Assembly (NCBI GenBank): GCA_001839685.1
Contig: MLAK01000742.1
Span: 45,528-63,327, forward strand
Length of the DNA stretch: 17,800 nt
Source of the DNA: Tritrichomonas foetus
Taxonomy: Eukaryota; Parabasalia; Tritrichomonadida; Tritrichomonadidae
Reading direction: 5' to 3'
Numbering within the stretch: position 1 is the stretch's first letter; the number at the start of each line of letters is the position of its first letter. Below the pieces are notes generated by a model. That model saw nothing but the letters and a program-made list of their open reading frames with translations. It had not been told where the DNA came from and made no database searches. Both the position numbers and the translations under genes were made by a program. Of the stretch, positions 9,152 through 16,890 are shown piece after piece.

Positions 9152-10645
9152 TTAGTTAGTTGCTTCTTCAACAAGTTTGTTAGCCAAGAGGGAAACATTC
9201 TTGCATGCGTCGCCCTGGAAATTCTTCATTTCATTCAAAAGTTGATCCTTAAATGAAGAATCGCTTGTGTGCTTCCTCATTTCAGCGAGGATTTGGAGGG
9301 CTGTCTGTCTTCTCCTGAAGGAGTCTTTCGCCTTCATCTGGAGGACGCACGCTGGAATGCTTGTTCCCTCACTGACGAACTGTAGGGCGAGATGATTGAT
9401 AGAGGCAATTCTGACTGGGTAGGCTTCATCTTCTGTCAATCGGAGGCAAAGTGTTGCGAACTCAGCTGGGCAGTTGCTTCCTGGCATGAGGTCTGCAAGC
9501 GGGTGGAGCTCTTGGACAACACCGAGTCTTACACGCCATTTATCGTCGCGTGAAAGAGCATCGACGATTGAGCCAATCTTCGTCTCGATAAGTGCTGCAA
9601 ATTCGCGCTTCTTTGTGGCAGCGATTGCATTCAAAAAGTGAAGTTTAACATTTGGTGGTTGATTTGCGACTAAATCGTCAACAAATGGCTTGAGTTTGTC
9701 AATAGGGATGGATCCACCAGCGTGCATAGCAATTGCAAAGAAACAGTCGATAACAGCGGTACGAAGTGAAAATTGTGGGAATTTGATTAAATCTGAAAGA
9801 ACGCTAAGAACTGTAAGACCTTGATCATATTTGATTGATGATTCTTCTTTGAGGAGTTTTGTTAACGACTGTAGTGCGCAGAGTTTGACTTGCCAGACTC
9901 CATCGCCGATGAGCTTGGTGGCTATGAGGGCTGCCTGCTCATGGTCTTGGGCTTTGACGACTTGTGTGGCAAGGCTGGCGCGGACTGACCAATCGTGGTC
10001 GGATAACAATGGAGTTGCGATATCTTTGAAGAAGGATGGAATTGGCGTACAAACGACTGGTAAGTAAGCTCTGATTCTTGACTGTGGATCTTGGATTAAG
10101 GACTGAGCGATGACTTGCATATCGTTTAATGATAATTTTGGTAAGTATTCGGCGAGAGCAAAGCGAACAAGAAATGCCTTGTCACGAACCATCGTCTGGC
10201 AGAATCGAAGGCGAGAAGAGTCTGAAGAGGCGATTGGAAGTAATTGTGGGATAAATGCTCGAACTGGGTCAAAGGCTGACAAGAGGAGCCTGGTAATCAA
10301 TTCATCGATCATTGGGTCACCTTGATATGAGCTAAGAGATGAAGCGATTTGATCTAAGGTCTTCGGATCTTCGCTGGAAATCAAAGCTTCGATCAATGGT
10401 GAAACTGGTGCTAAGCCACCAGCAGCTTTGACAATTTCGATCAAGTGAGTTGCGATATGGAGAGTGATTGTTTTATTGTTCTTTGGAATCCAGGTAACTA
10501 TGAAGGGGAGAAATTGATCACGGATGACTCCTGGAGAGAAAGGGGCGATGACTGCGTTAACATTGGCAGCGAATTGGATTTGTGTGGCTTCATTTGGATC
10601 AAGGGCAGCGCCAATCAAGCGAATGATTTGCTTATCAACAGACAT
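9152..10645 (-). CDS. Protein phosphatase 2A scaffold (A) subunit, HEAT-repeat
   Basis: 497 aa from ATG 10645; the frame continues 19 codons upstream to a TTG, but MSVDKQIIRL is the natural N-terminus. The whole protein is HEAT repeats of about 39 residues with the family's alternating pattern: D(F/P)VR-type turns followed by amphipathic helices. Examples are DKAFLVRFALAEYLPKL, DHDWSVRASLATQVVKA, DGVWQVKLCALQSLTKL, and, at ~365-385, DDKWRVRLGVVQELHPLADL. The last closely matches the DAKWRVRL...PLLAGQLG segment of animal PP2A-A. PP2A-A is the horseshoe scaffold that holds the catalytic C subunit and a variable B subunit in the cytosol and nucleus. Human PPP2R1A has 589 aa and 15 repeats, so this copy lacks the equivalent of about two repeats. 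The stop is TAA within TAAA. Family assignment is confident. Confidence 0.88.
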   Translation of the reverse strand: MSVDKQIIRLIGAALDPNEATQIQFAANVNAVIAPFSPGVIRDQFLPFIVTWIPKNNKTITLHIATHLIEIVKAAGGLAPVSPLIEALISSEDPKTLDQIASSLSSYQGDPMIDELITRLLLSAFDPVRAFIPQLLPIASSDSSRLRFCQTMVRDKAFLVRFALAEYLPKLSLNDMQVIAQSLIQDPQSRIRAYLPVVCTPIPSFFKDIATPLLSDHDWSVRASLATQVVKAQDHEQAALIATKLIGDGVWQVKLCALQSLTKLLKEESSIKYDQGLTVLSVLSDLIKFPQFSLRTAVIDCFFAIAMHAGGSIPIDKLKPFVDDLVANQPPNVKLHFLNAIAATKKREFAALIETKIGSIVDALSRDDKWRVRLGVVQELHPLADLMPGSNCPAEFATLCLRLTEDEAYPVRIASINHLALQFVSEGTSIPACVLQMKAKDSFRRRQTALQILAEMRKHTSDSSFKDQLLNEMKNFQGDACKNVSLLANKLVEEATN

Positions 10646-10691
10646 CAAGGAGACTACTTTTCTTTCAAAATAAAGCGGCTTTTCACATTTT

Positions 10692-10772
10692 TTCAATAAC
10701 AAAAAACGGTTATTGAATGAAATGCAAAAGAAAAGTTTTCTTTTGTTTTTTCACTTTTGCTCAGTGAAAAAA
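10692..10772. repeat. Three adjacent perfect inverted repeats upstream of the PP2A-A gene
   Basis: Within 81 bp there are three perfect inverted repeats. The first is TTCAATAAC (10692-10700) with GTTATTGAA (10709-10717), loop 8. The second is the 21-bp palindrome CAAAAGAAAA-G-TTTTCTTTTG (10725-10745). The third is TTTTTTCAC (10746-10754) with GTGAAAAAA (10764-10772), loop 9. The last two abut. They end 47 bp before the PP2A-A start codon on its upstream side, so they lie in its promoter or leader. Confidence 0.7.
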
Positions 10773-10938
10773 AATTGAATCAAAATTTAAAATAAAAACA
10801 GCTTTTTAACAGGAAATAATAAACAGCCGAATTGGACGAAACACTAAAGAATCATATAAACATTCATTTCTTTGAGAAAACTACATATATTATTGATTTG
10901 TAATATTTTCATTGAATTTTCTTAACAAAAAAGAGATA

Positions 10939-11103
10939 ATGGAAATGCTCGATGAAAAATCTGAATTGTTCAAAATAAATGAATCAATTACGAAACATCA
11001 GAGAGAGAACACATGTCTTTTCGAATACATGCAAATGATTTTGGCACGGTATGATGATCAAGCACTGAACATCAGACCATATATTGTGAAGATCATACTC
11101 TGA
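10939..11103 (+). CDS. Possible small ORF, 54 aa, unrecognised
   Basis: This ATG-started ORF (MEMLDEKSELFKINE...) ends in TGA; the frame opens a little upstream at a TTG (10912). Its composition is helical and charged. A TCATT lies about 26 nt before the ATG, further than usual for a trichomonad initiator. No family is recognised and the stop is not within TAAA. It could equally be a fragment of a decayed gene or chance; it shows less support than the 8894 ORF. Confidence 0.2.
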   Translation: MEMLDEKSELFKINESITKHQRENTCLFEYMQMILARYDDQALNIRPYIVKIIL

Positions 11104-11851
11104 TCTTCAATTCTGAGTTTTAGATGGGAAAATATTTTTTGTTGCAGATTACTCATGAAGATGAAATATCTCAATAATCTATTTCGTGTCAGAGAATCTA
11201 CACAAATCAAAATTTTCTGAGGATTTGAGAGCAGGTTATTTTCAAATATATTCAAAAAATATTTTTTTCCCCCTTATCTTGTCAAAAAGTTTTGTAAAAA
11301 AAACTGTACTTTCAAATAATTCTATGAATCAGTCAATTGAAAAAACAATAAGAACTTGACAGATTGTCAGATTTAGGAAATTGACATAACTTTTTTAGCC
11401 TAATGGCAGGTATTATCATCTGTTTTCCAGTTATCCATCCTTTAGAATCACTTATAAATTTGTAAATATGTATCATTTTAGTCATAGACTACTATTAAAA
11501 GTATTCCGAGCATTTCATTCCTAATTCTCCAAAACAGCATTGCACTATAAGTAATAAACGGTCACCAGCCCTAGTTTTGCATTGTTTTAAAGAGCAAATG
11601 CATGAATTCCATTAGAGTTGTATTGCTAAATATATGACTCTAGTAAGAGTAATACTGATAAAATCTTTCCAGATAAGATTCATCAAAATGACCAAAATGA
11701 AATCGGAAATGAATTCTACTCACATAAGAACATGATGTTGAAAGATTGAATAAAAATTGTAATTACTACGCTAATTCATTCTCTCAGCGTTTTTTTTTAT
11801 GAAATTGAACATCAATCACGGAGTTTGCAGTGAAATCACCATATTTCTCAT

Positions 11852-12100
11852 TTAGAGCTTGGTCTTAAACCGTCCAGCTATTTCTATGAGATGTATCAAA
11901 AAGTCATCACCATTGAATAAATTTGATCGTTCTGTCGCCCATCTGGAGCACCTTGTTAATCTAAATAGCATGTCATACGACATATCAAATAATGTTGTAC
12001 TAGTATCAGAATTAACGTTTGCTCCATGCAATTCTCATGCTACTTCCAACATGTGGCGAAAAGACGATAGTTTTTGATGATGAGTTTGAGTGTAGTTGAA
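11852..12100 (-). pseudogene. Decayed ankyrin-repeat fragment
   Basis: On the minus strand one frame reads ...FRHMLEVA, stop (12035-12037), ELHGANVNSDTSTTLF..., and stays open for 60 codons to a TAA (11852-11854) that is part of TAAA. HMLEVA followed by LHGANVN closely resembles the core of an ankyrin repeat (H-LEVVKLL--HGANVN), missing about two residues at the break. Ankyrin proteins form very large families in trichomonads. No start is present, and the upstream part runs into the promoter and coding region of the plus-strand membrane protein gene. I read it as a 3' remnant of an ankyrin gene; the match is short, so confidence is moderate. Confidence 0.42.
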
Positions 12101-12166
12101 CAAATACGATTGGAAAAATTCAATTTATTCAAAATATATTTGTATTCAATTATTAAATGGTCGAGT

Positions 12167-12171
12167 TCATA
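12167..12171 (+). promoter_or_regulatory. Initiator-like TCATA before the membrane protein gene
   Basis: TCATA fits TCA(+1)YW. With A+1 at 12169 the leader to the ATG at 12179 is 10 nt. This placement supports 12179 as the true start rather than the TTG/ATG codons at 12074-12080. Confidence 0.4.
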
Positions 12172-12178
12172 TTCAACT

Positions 12179-12916
12179 ATGAACATGTTCCTTTTTATCT
12201 TTTTCTCTCAACTCGTCACATCCGTAACAATATCAGAAGTATTTACAGGATCGTGGGATATAAGCTATTTATATCCACCTGAAGTTGTATCCGATGAACC
12301 TGATTATTCCATATTTATTCAACAAACAGGATCGTCAAGAAATTTCCTCGAGACAGTATTCAAAGACGAAGTAGTTAATATTACCCTCAGTTATACCGAT
12401 CTCTCTGGCAATTTCACATATTTAGATCAACTTTATGAATATAATTTCACCCAAAAAGCAACACCATATGTTTCAACCAACTTAGAGTTCGGCGGAAATG
12501 GAAATGCTCACTGCGCAATGACTTACACAGTCATGCATTGCGTTTGGGTATATCAAGGAAAGCCATACTCCCTCCTTGCTAAGAAAGTCGCAAAAGAAGG
12601 AGATGGAAAATCATGGATTGTTAAAAACTGGCAGAAAATTTTCTTAGTGGTCTTCGTTCTCGTTCTTGTCCAAGGTCATCAATACTTTACTCGAAAACTG
12701 CAAGCAGATGCAGCTCGTGAAATGTATGAGAAGCGCATGCGTGAAGAAGCGGAAAAGAAGGCTAAAGAAGAAGAAGAAGGAAACGAAAAAGAAGAAGGAA
12801 ACGAAAAAGAAGAAGATAATAAAAAAGAAGAAGGAAACGAAGAAGAAGAAACACCTGAAGTTACAGAACCAAAGGAGAGAATCCCAGATGAACAAGGTAA
12901 AGTTAAAACTTCATAA
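12179..12916 (+). CDS. Type I membrane protein with acidic Lys/Glu-rich cytosolic tail
   Basis: 245 aa from ATG 12179. The frame extends 35 codons further, but the chosen start puts a signal peptide (MNMFLFIFFSQLVTSVTIS) at the N-terminus and an initiator-like motif 10 nt upstream. Residues ~20-150 are a predicted lumenal or extracellular domain with a GSWDISY segment, three N-glycosylation sequons (N67, N78, N89) and two cysteines (C112, C121) that could form a disulfide. A membrane segment follows at ~152-168 (IFLVVFVLVLV). The remaining ~75 residues are a highly charged helical tail containing four hexapeptide units of type EEGNEK. I do not recognise the family. The layout resembles small ER or secretory-pathway accessory proteins, but that is only a topological comparison. 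The TAA stop is part of TAAA. Antisense and shifted frames over the repeat are artefacts of its composition. Confidence 0.8.
   Translation: MNMFLFIFFSQLVTSVTISEVFTGSWDISYLYPPEVVSDEPDYSIFIQQTGSSRNFLETVFKDEVVNITLSYTDLSGNFTYLDQLYEYNFTQKATPYVSTNLEFGGNGNAHCAMTYTVMHCVWVYQGKPYSLLAKKVAKEGDGKSWIVKNWQKIFLVVFVLVLVQGHQYFTRKLQADAAREMYEKRMREEAEKKAKEEEEGNEKEEGNEKEEDNKKEEGNEEEETPEVTEPKERIPDEQGKVKTS
12773..12844 (+). repeat. 18-bp tandem repeat encoding EEGNEK units
   Basis: Four 18-nt units: the first two appear identical (encoding EEGNEK), the third encodes EEDNKK and the fourth EEGNEE. The near-identity of the first two suggests recent unit duplication. It lies in the cytosolic tail of the type I membrane protein. 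Confidence 0.75.
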
Positions 12917-13264
12917 AAATCTTTCCACATATACAAATTATCAAATTCGCATTTTTTATTTTCATTTCTTTCCCTTTCTTTTCATGTTTTTATAGAATTT
13001 TATGGTTTGAATGTTCGATATGAAGCTGTTCTCATGTTTTGGAAACGATGCAAAATAGAAATGGAAATATTTATCTCTTTATAATTAAAAAATACAAATA
13101 ATAAATAGGATAAATATGCTAGGTTGAAAGTAATGACTAAAGGTCTTTCATATGCATCGGAAAAAAGGTAAATATCATGGCGAAAAGGACGATAATTATT
13201 TATTCAAATATTCTATTGAAATAGAAATCCACCTCATAAAAATTAATCTAAAAATTCAAATAAC
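12917..13264. other. Intergenic spacer before the kelch gene
   Basis: AT-rich spacer between two plus-strand genes. One plus frame stays open without a start around 12970-13085, but its composition is not convincing. A TCATATG at 13148 begins a 64-codon frame that runs into the kelch gene in another frame; I regard it as chance. Confidence 0.5.
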
Positions 13265-14446
13265 ATGGGAAACGAAGAGAGTAAATCAACATCGATGTCA
13301 GGGGCTTTGGTTCGGCCATTCACCAACGATTTATATCTTCCAGTAAATGCATCTCGTATGAACGACGAACGAGGATTACCAAAACCGAATTCGCTATGCC
13401 AAAATATTCATAACCCGAGCATCCTTAAAGCAGCATTTACTGGAATTTGGTCAGTAGAAATGCCTCAAACGCTTGCTCCATGCCCTCGAACAGGTCATTT
13501 TTATCATTATGACGAAACAAATCATGTCGCATATATTGGATACGGCCTCGATTCTCACAGTAATGCGCTATTTGACCTTTGGGCACTTGATACTTTAACA
13601 GACACTTGGAAAAGAATCAATCTTTGCGGTGAAAAACTCCAGCCACGGACCGGAGCCAGATGCGCGATGGTAGGAAATCATTTGGTAATTTTTGGCGGTT
13701 ATTCTGATCCAGACTACTTTTCAGAATTACATACTATTGATGTTTCTAATGGTTTAGTTCAAAAAGTGAATACAACCGGACCTGAACCATCCGCAAGATC
13801 ATCACCAATAGTGACCATTTATAATAACAAATTTTTTGTATGGGGAGGTTTTAATGGTGAATTTCCTTCAGAATTGAACATATTGGATTTATCCAATTTT
13901 CAATGGACACAAAAACCACAAGATGTTGGTGGTAGAACAGCAGTACCTCATGCCATAATTGGAAATAAATTATATAGTTATGGTGGCTCAAAAAGTGGTG
14001 GTATGATAATATTAGATTTGGATAATGAAACAATAGATGTCAAACAGACAATTGGTGCTGAACCACCAAGTGCAGTTATGTCATCAGGTATGGTTGCAGT
14101 CGATCATTATGTTTTCTTTTTTGGCGGGAAAGCCAACAGCAAATGGACTTTAATGTACGCTTGCGATGTTGACCGTTTATGGTGGTTCGTCTTCCATTTA
14201 GTGCCTGATGGTGAAACAGTTTCCTTGGCTGATGGAACAATCAGTGAGTTCAGTTTATTCATGGTTCCAAGAATTCACTCGTTTGCCGTGTGTTACGTGA
14301 AAGAAAAAAGGAAAATTATGGCATTTTTGGGGCACCCTATCAATGATCCGCCACCACTGTTCAATGTGGCAATTGGCGACGCGCTACCAGTAATTCACCT
14401 TAGAGAAGATATGTTGGACCTTATTCGGAGTCCACTAAGCGGATAA
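13265..14446 (+). CDS. Kelch-repeat beta-propeller protein, probably N-myristoylated
   Basis: 393 aa starting MGNEESKSTS at ATG 13265. Gly2 and Ser6 fit the N-myristoyltransferase consensus MGxxxS, so membrane anchoring by myristate is likely. Residues ~60-360 contain about six kelch units with the family marks: a di-Gly or Gly-Gly-Tyr (IFGGY 142-146, VWGGF 192-196, SYGGS 238-242, FFGGK 285-289) and a W about 20 residues later (W115, W214). Loops between blades read PRTGARCAMVGN, PSARSSPIV and PPSAVMSSGMV. No BTB, F-box or Rab-GAP-like domain accompanies the propeller, so it is a stand-alone scaffold; its partners are unknown. The final ~30 residues are non-repeat. The stop is TAA within TAAATAAA, consistent with stop and polyadenylation signal overlapping. 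The next minus-strand gene is convergent, 338 bp away. Confidence 0.88.
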   Translation: MGNEESKSTSMSGALVRPFTNDLYLPVNASRMNDERGLPKPNSLCQNIHNPSILKAAFTGIWSVEMPQTLAPCPRTGHFYHYDETNHVAYIGYGLDSHSNALFDLWALDTLTDTWKRINLCGEKLQPRTGARCAMVGNHLVIFGGYSDPDYFSELHTIDVSNGLVQKVNTTGPEPSARSSPIVTIYNNKFFVWGGFNGEFPSELNILDLSNFQWTQKPQDVGGRTAVPHAIIGNKLYSYGGSKSGGMIILDLDNETIDVKQTIGAEPPSAVMSSGMVAVDHYVFFFGGKANSKWTLMYACDVDRLWWFVFHLVPDGETVSLADGTISEFSLFMVPRIHSFAVCYVKEKRKIMAFLGHPINDPPPLFNVAIGDALPVIHLREDMLDLIRSPLSG

Positions 14447-14450
14447 ATAA

Positions 14451-14648
14451 ATATTATATTGCTTTATTATTTCATTTAATCTTTATGAAAGTGTGTATAA
14501 TGATATCAAAGAGTATTATGATGAATTTAGGTATGATGTTCAGAAAGCATCTCCGAAATCTGACACATTTTCGGTATATAAATTGTTCACAGCAAATCCT
14601 AATATTCAAATAATAAAATCGATAGAGACATTTATGAGGATTACATGA
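14451..14648 (+). pseudogene. Coding-like frame lacking a start, possible gene relic
   Basis: A 65-codon open run follows the kelch stop in another frame and ends in TGA. From about 14480 on it looks strongly protein-like (YESVYNDIKEYYDEFRYDVQ, then KASPKSDTFSVYKLF...) despite the AT-rich setting. It has no suitable ATG near its beginning. It could be the 3' end of a gene whose front was lost, or coding-like by chance. The family is not recognised. The rest of the convergent spacer, 14649-14784, holds nothing I can name. Confidence 0.3.
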
Positions 14649-14784
14649 AATATAAATTAACATATAAATAACAAATATTATATTCACGAGCATTTTGTCA
14701 AATCATGCCTGTGATTAACATTAATCTACATTGTACCATACTTCAGAGCGGCCAAATCATCTATTAAATTGAAAACTTCAACTT

Positions 14785-15861
14785 TCACTTAACCTTTGCA
14801 CCTACTTTCACAAAATCATTGCACTTACTTTCAAGCATGATTTTTCTTTGAAAATTAAAATTCAGCCAATTTTCACTCAGAAGGAATTTCAAATATTCTT
14901 TTGTTGGCTCCATATCATACTGTGTTACCATTTTGAATTGTTCTTTTGAAAAGAAATCGACCCAAGCTTTATAAACTTGATTAAAATCATAGCTGAAAAT
15001 GGTTTTCTCTGAATTATTAAGCCTGAGAACTTCTCTCACAAAAGTTCCTCTTCCGAAAGCAATGTTTTTGGCTCGTGATAAATAGCCTAATGTCTTAGGT
15101 AAATCAGTGACTAATAAAGTTGCTCCTTCATCAATCAGTTTACTAATTACTGGGTTTAATAAATCTTCAGAGATTAGGAAGATTTTTGAAAAGTTCCATT
15201 TCTTCAAAATTGTTGTATAAAAGCATAAAGGTGGCTGTCCGTATTTAATATTTGGAACAAATCTTTTGAAAATATCGCCTGATCGAATATGAATATATAA
15301 CGCATCTTTGTCAATGTCAACTGAAGGGATACTTGGATTAACTATTGATTGTATGATTTTAACCATATCTTCTGTATTTTTAAAATATGGATAATATTGC
15401 TGATAATAAAAGTTGCCATGAAGATAATTTGACTGACTCAAGTTGTATTGATCTAGCTTCTTAAAACTTTCAAACCGAAAAGGAAGGTCCATTAAGGGTT
15501 GTTTTTCCAAAAACCAAATATCCTTATGAAAAATGACGGAGCATTTCAAATGAAGGCACAATGAGATTGCATGCCTCAGAGCAACAACCATATTTCCAAA
15601 ACGGCGATTATCATAAATAAGAATGTAATCAATTTTCTTTTTGCTTGGGTTATTAAGATAAATTTGATTTTGTTTCAATCTTTGAGCATAAATCAATGCT
15701 TTTATATAATTGGAATCTTCATTGGCATCCTGTATAATCATGATGGAGTTATATCGCAAATTAAGATTTTTTTTATATGAACTGTACGCTGATAAGTGAA
15801 TCCAACATGATAATATCATTGATGGGATTAATGCAATCATGATCCATCTCAGGTGATTCAT
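14785..15861 (-). CDS. Type II membrane glycosyltransferase, HxRxGD fucosyltransferase type
   Basis: 358 aa from ATG 15861, ending in TGA. Residues 6-24 form an uncleaved signal-anchor (WIMIALIPSMILSCWIHL), so the catalytic part would face the Golgi/ER lumen. Residues 85-107 (NRRFGNMVVALRHAISLCLHL) match the Gly-Asn motif near the N-terminus of alpha-1,2-fucosyltransferase-like enzymes. Residues 190-198 (IHIRSGDIF) carry the HxRxGD signature shared by alpha-1,2-, alpha-1,6- and protein O-fucosyltransferases, where the Arg binds GDP-fucose. The segment FLISEDLLNPVISKLIDEGA (228-247), followed by LSRAKNIAFGRGTF (261-274), fits the acceptor or nucleotide lobe of this GT-B fold. Length is normal for a Golgi glycosyltransferase. 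The superfamily is fairly clear; donor and acceptor are not, and it could belong to a related family with another sugar. Confidence 0.72.
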   Translation of the reverse strand: MNHLRWIMIALIPSMILSCWIHLSAYSSYKKNLNLRYNSIMIIQDANEDSNYIKALIYAQRLKQNQIYLNNPSKKKIDYILIYDNRRFGNMVVALRHAISLCLHLKCSVIFHKDIWFLEKQPLMDLPFRFESFKKLDQYNLSQSNYLHGNFYYQQYYPYFKNTEDMVKIIQSIVNPSIPSVDIDKDALYIHIRSGDIFKRFVPNIKYGQPPLCFYTTILKKWNFSKIFLISEDLLNPVISKLIDEGATLLVTDLPKTLGYLSRAKNIAFGRGTFVREVLRLNNSEKTIFSYDFNQVYKAWVDFFSKEQFKMVTQYDMEPTKEYLKFLLSENWLNFNFQRKIMLESKCNDFVKVGAKVK

Positions 15862-16192
15862 TGCGCCGCAAATGGAAGCTGAAGAGATCGATCAAAAAAG
15901 AAAAAAACAAAAAAAAATATGAAAAAATATCTCCTCAAATTTGATTTTATTTCAATAACATAAGCTTGATTCAACTTTCATTCAATCAAATTGAATAACA
16001 CAAATAATATTTACGGTAATAATTGTTTACAGTAATAATTGTTTCAATTTAGAAATCTAATAAAACACTAATATTACAATCATTTTTGCTTTCATTTGTG
16101 TACAAAAATGAAAATATGGATATCTCAAATAGGATTATATATGAAATGATTCATTAACCCATCAATTAGATATTTATTGCGTTATATCGTAT
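15862..16192. other. AT-rich spacer with short repeats upstream of the glycosyltransferase
   Basis: This stretch contains an A-rich tract just upstream of the glycosyltransferase start, on the minus-strand promoter side. It also contains an imperfect inverted repeat around 15937-15994 and a 16-bp tandem duplication (16011-16042). No coding-like frame was found. Confidence 0.5.
16011..16042. repeat. 16-bp tandem duplication with one mismatch
   Basis: TTACGGTAATAATTGT (16011-16026) is followed directly by TTACAGTAATAATTGT (16027-16042). It is a simple short tandem repeat of unknown role. Confidence 0.7.
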
Positions 16193-16800
16193 TTAAACAA
16201 ATGTTTTTGTGAAATATGTGTGATCGTATGGCTTTGAATTTCCAGGATGATAAAAAAATTTTGAATTGTTAACAATTTCTTTGAAATTGATTTTATCATG
16301 ATATCCATCGAAAATATTTTTCTTTTCTTTTGGTCTCTTATGTACTGGTTGGTATTTTGGATCAATTTATGACGAAAAAATTATAAGATGACAGATAGCT
16401 TCACAAAACTGATATTCCTTGAGTTTCCAGAAAGCTTTCTTTCACACGCCATTGAAAAATAAGTGGGCATATATTGAGTCCATTCAATAACAAAGACTAG
16501 ATAATAAAAATGATTGGAATTCGGTCCTCCCACAATCGAAGTTAGAATGATTGATGGAGATTGGTCATTCATCGAGGTTGTTGCGAAAATCTAAGTTGGT
16601 GGCTTTACTTATGGGTAGGGATTCATTAAGAAATCAACATCAAATTATTTCTCCATCTTTTCTGAATTATTTTTAAAAATAATTGATAGTATTCGTTTCT
16701 GCACTTTTTTAGGTAGAAAATGCAGAGCAAATAAAATAATATCATGATTTCCTACATAACTTCTTTTAGTTTCCAGGAAATCCGCAAAAAAATTCTGGCT
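16193..16800 (-). pseudogene. Broken minus-strand gene of unknown family
   Basis: From 16800 down to 16381 one minus-strand frame has only three internal stops in about 140 codons, far fewer than expected at this AT content. The pieces are protein-like (VGNHDIILFALHFLPKKVQK..., MNDQSPSIILTSIVGGPNSN...). Then another frame takes over: 57 clean codons (16193-16366, beginning IDPKYQPVHKRPKEKKNIFD and including FFYHPGNSKPYDHTYF) ending in TAA within TAAA. The pattern is that of one gene interrupted by stops and at least one frameshift. No family is recognised. A further open piece upstream on the same strand (about 16814-16905, containing NIWKLVLQFAHEIPCYCVIW) may belong to it. Confidence 0.4.
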
Positions 16801-16890
16801 TCATCAGTTATTCATTAAAAGGAGCCCATATGACACAATAGCACGGGATTTCATGTGCAAATTGTAGCACCAATTTCCAGATATTCAGAT

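Larger units (their letters stand above)
10646..12178. other. 1.5-kb interval without an intact large gene
   Basis: The interval carries a cluster of inverted repeats near the PP2A-A start, a weak 54-codon ORF (10939-11103) and a decayed ankyrin-type frame on the minus strand (11852-12100). Elsewhere (about 11104-11850) I see AT-rich sequence with short open runs in several frames and nothing I can name. Confidence 0.6.

Noticed and set aside
10646..10702. 19-codon upstream extension of PP2A-A from a TTG
   Set aside because: A non-ATG start is unlikely here and the extension does not resemble the HEAT repeat N-terminus.
12074..12178. N-terminal extension of the membrane protein (35 codons from a TTG)
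   Set aside because: It would bury the signal peptide, overlaps the ankyrin relic, and the initiator-like TCATA lies inside it.
12644..12995. Lys-rich and Phe/Ser-rich frames over the membrane protein tail
   Set aside because: They are shifted or antisense readings of the GAAGAAGGAAAC repeat; the sense frame has the signal peptide, sequons and membrane span.
13152..13346. 64-codon frame starting at an ATG within TTCATATG
   Set aside because: It overlaps the kelch gene in a different frame and its second half is just the shifted kelch sequence.
16665..16684. 20-bp palindrome AATTATTTTTAAAAATAATT
   Set aside because: It consists only of A and T and lies inside the relic frame; expected by chance at this base composition.
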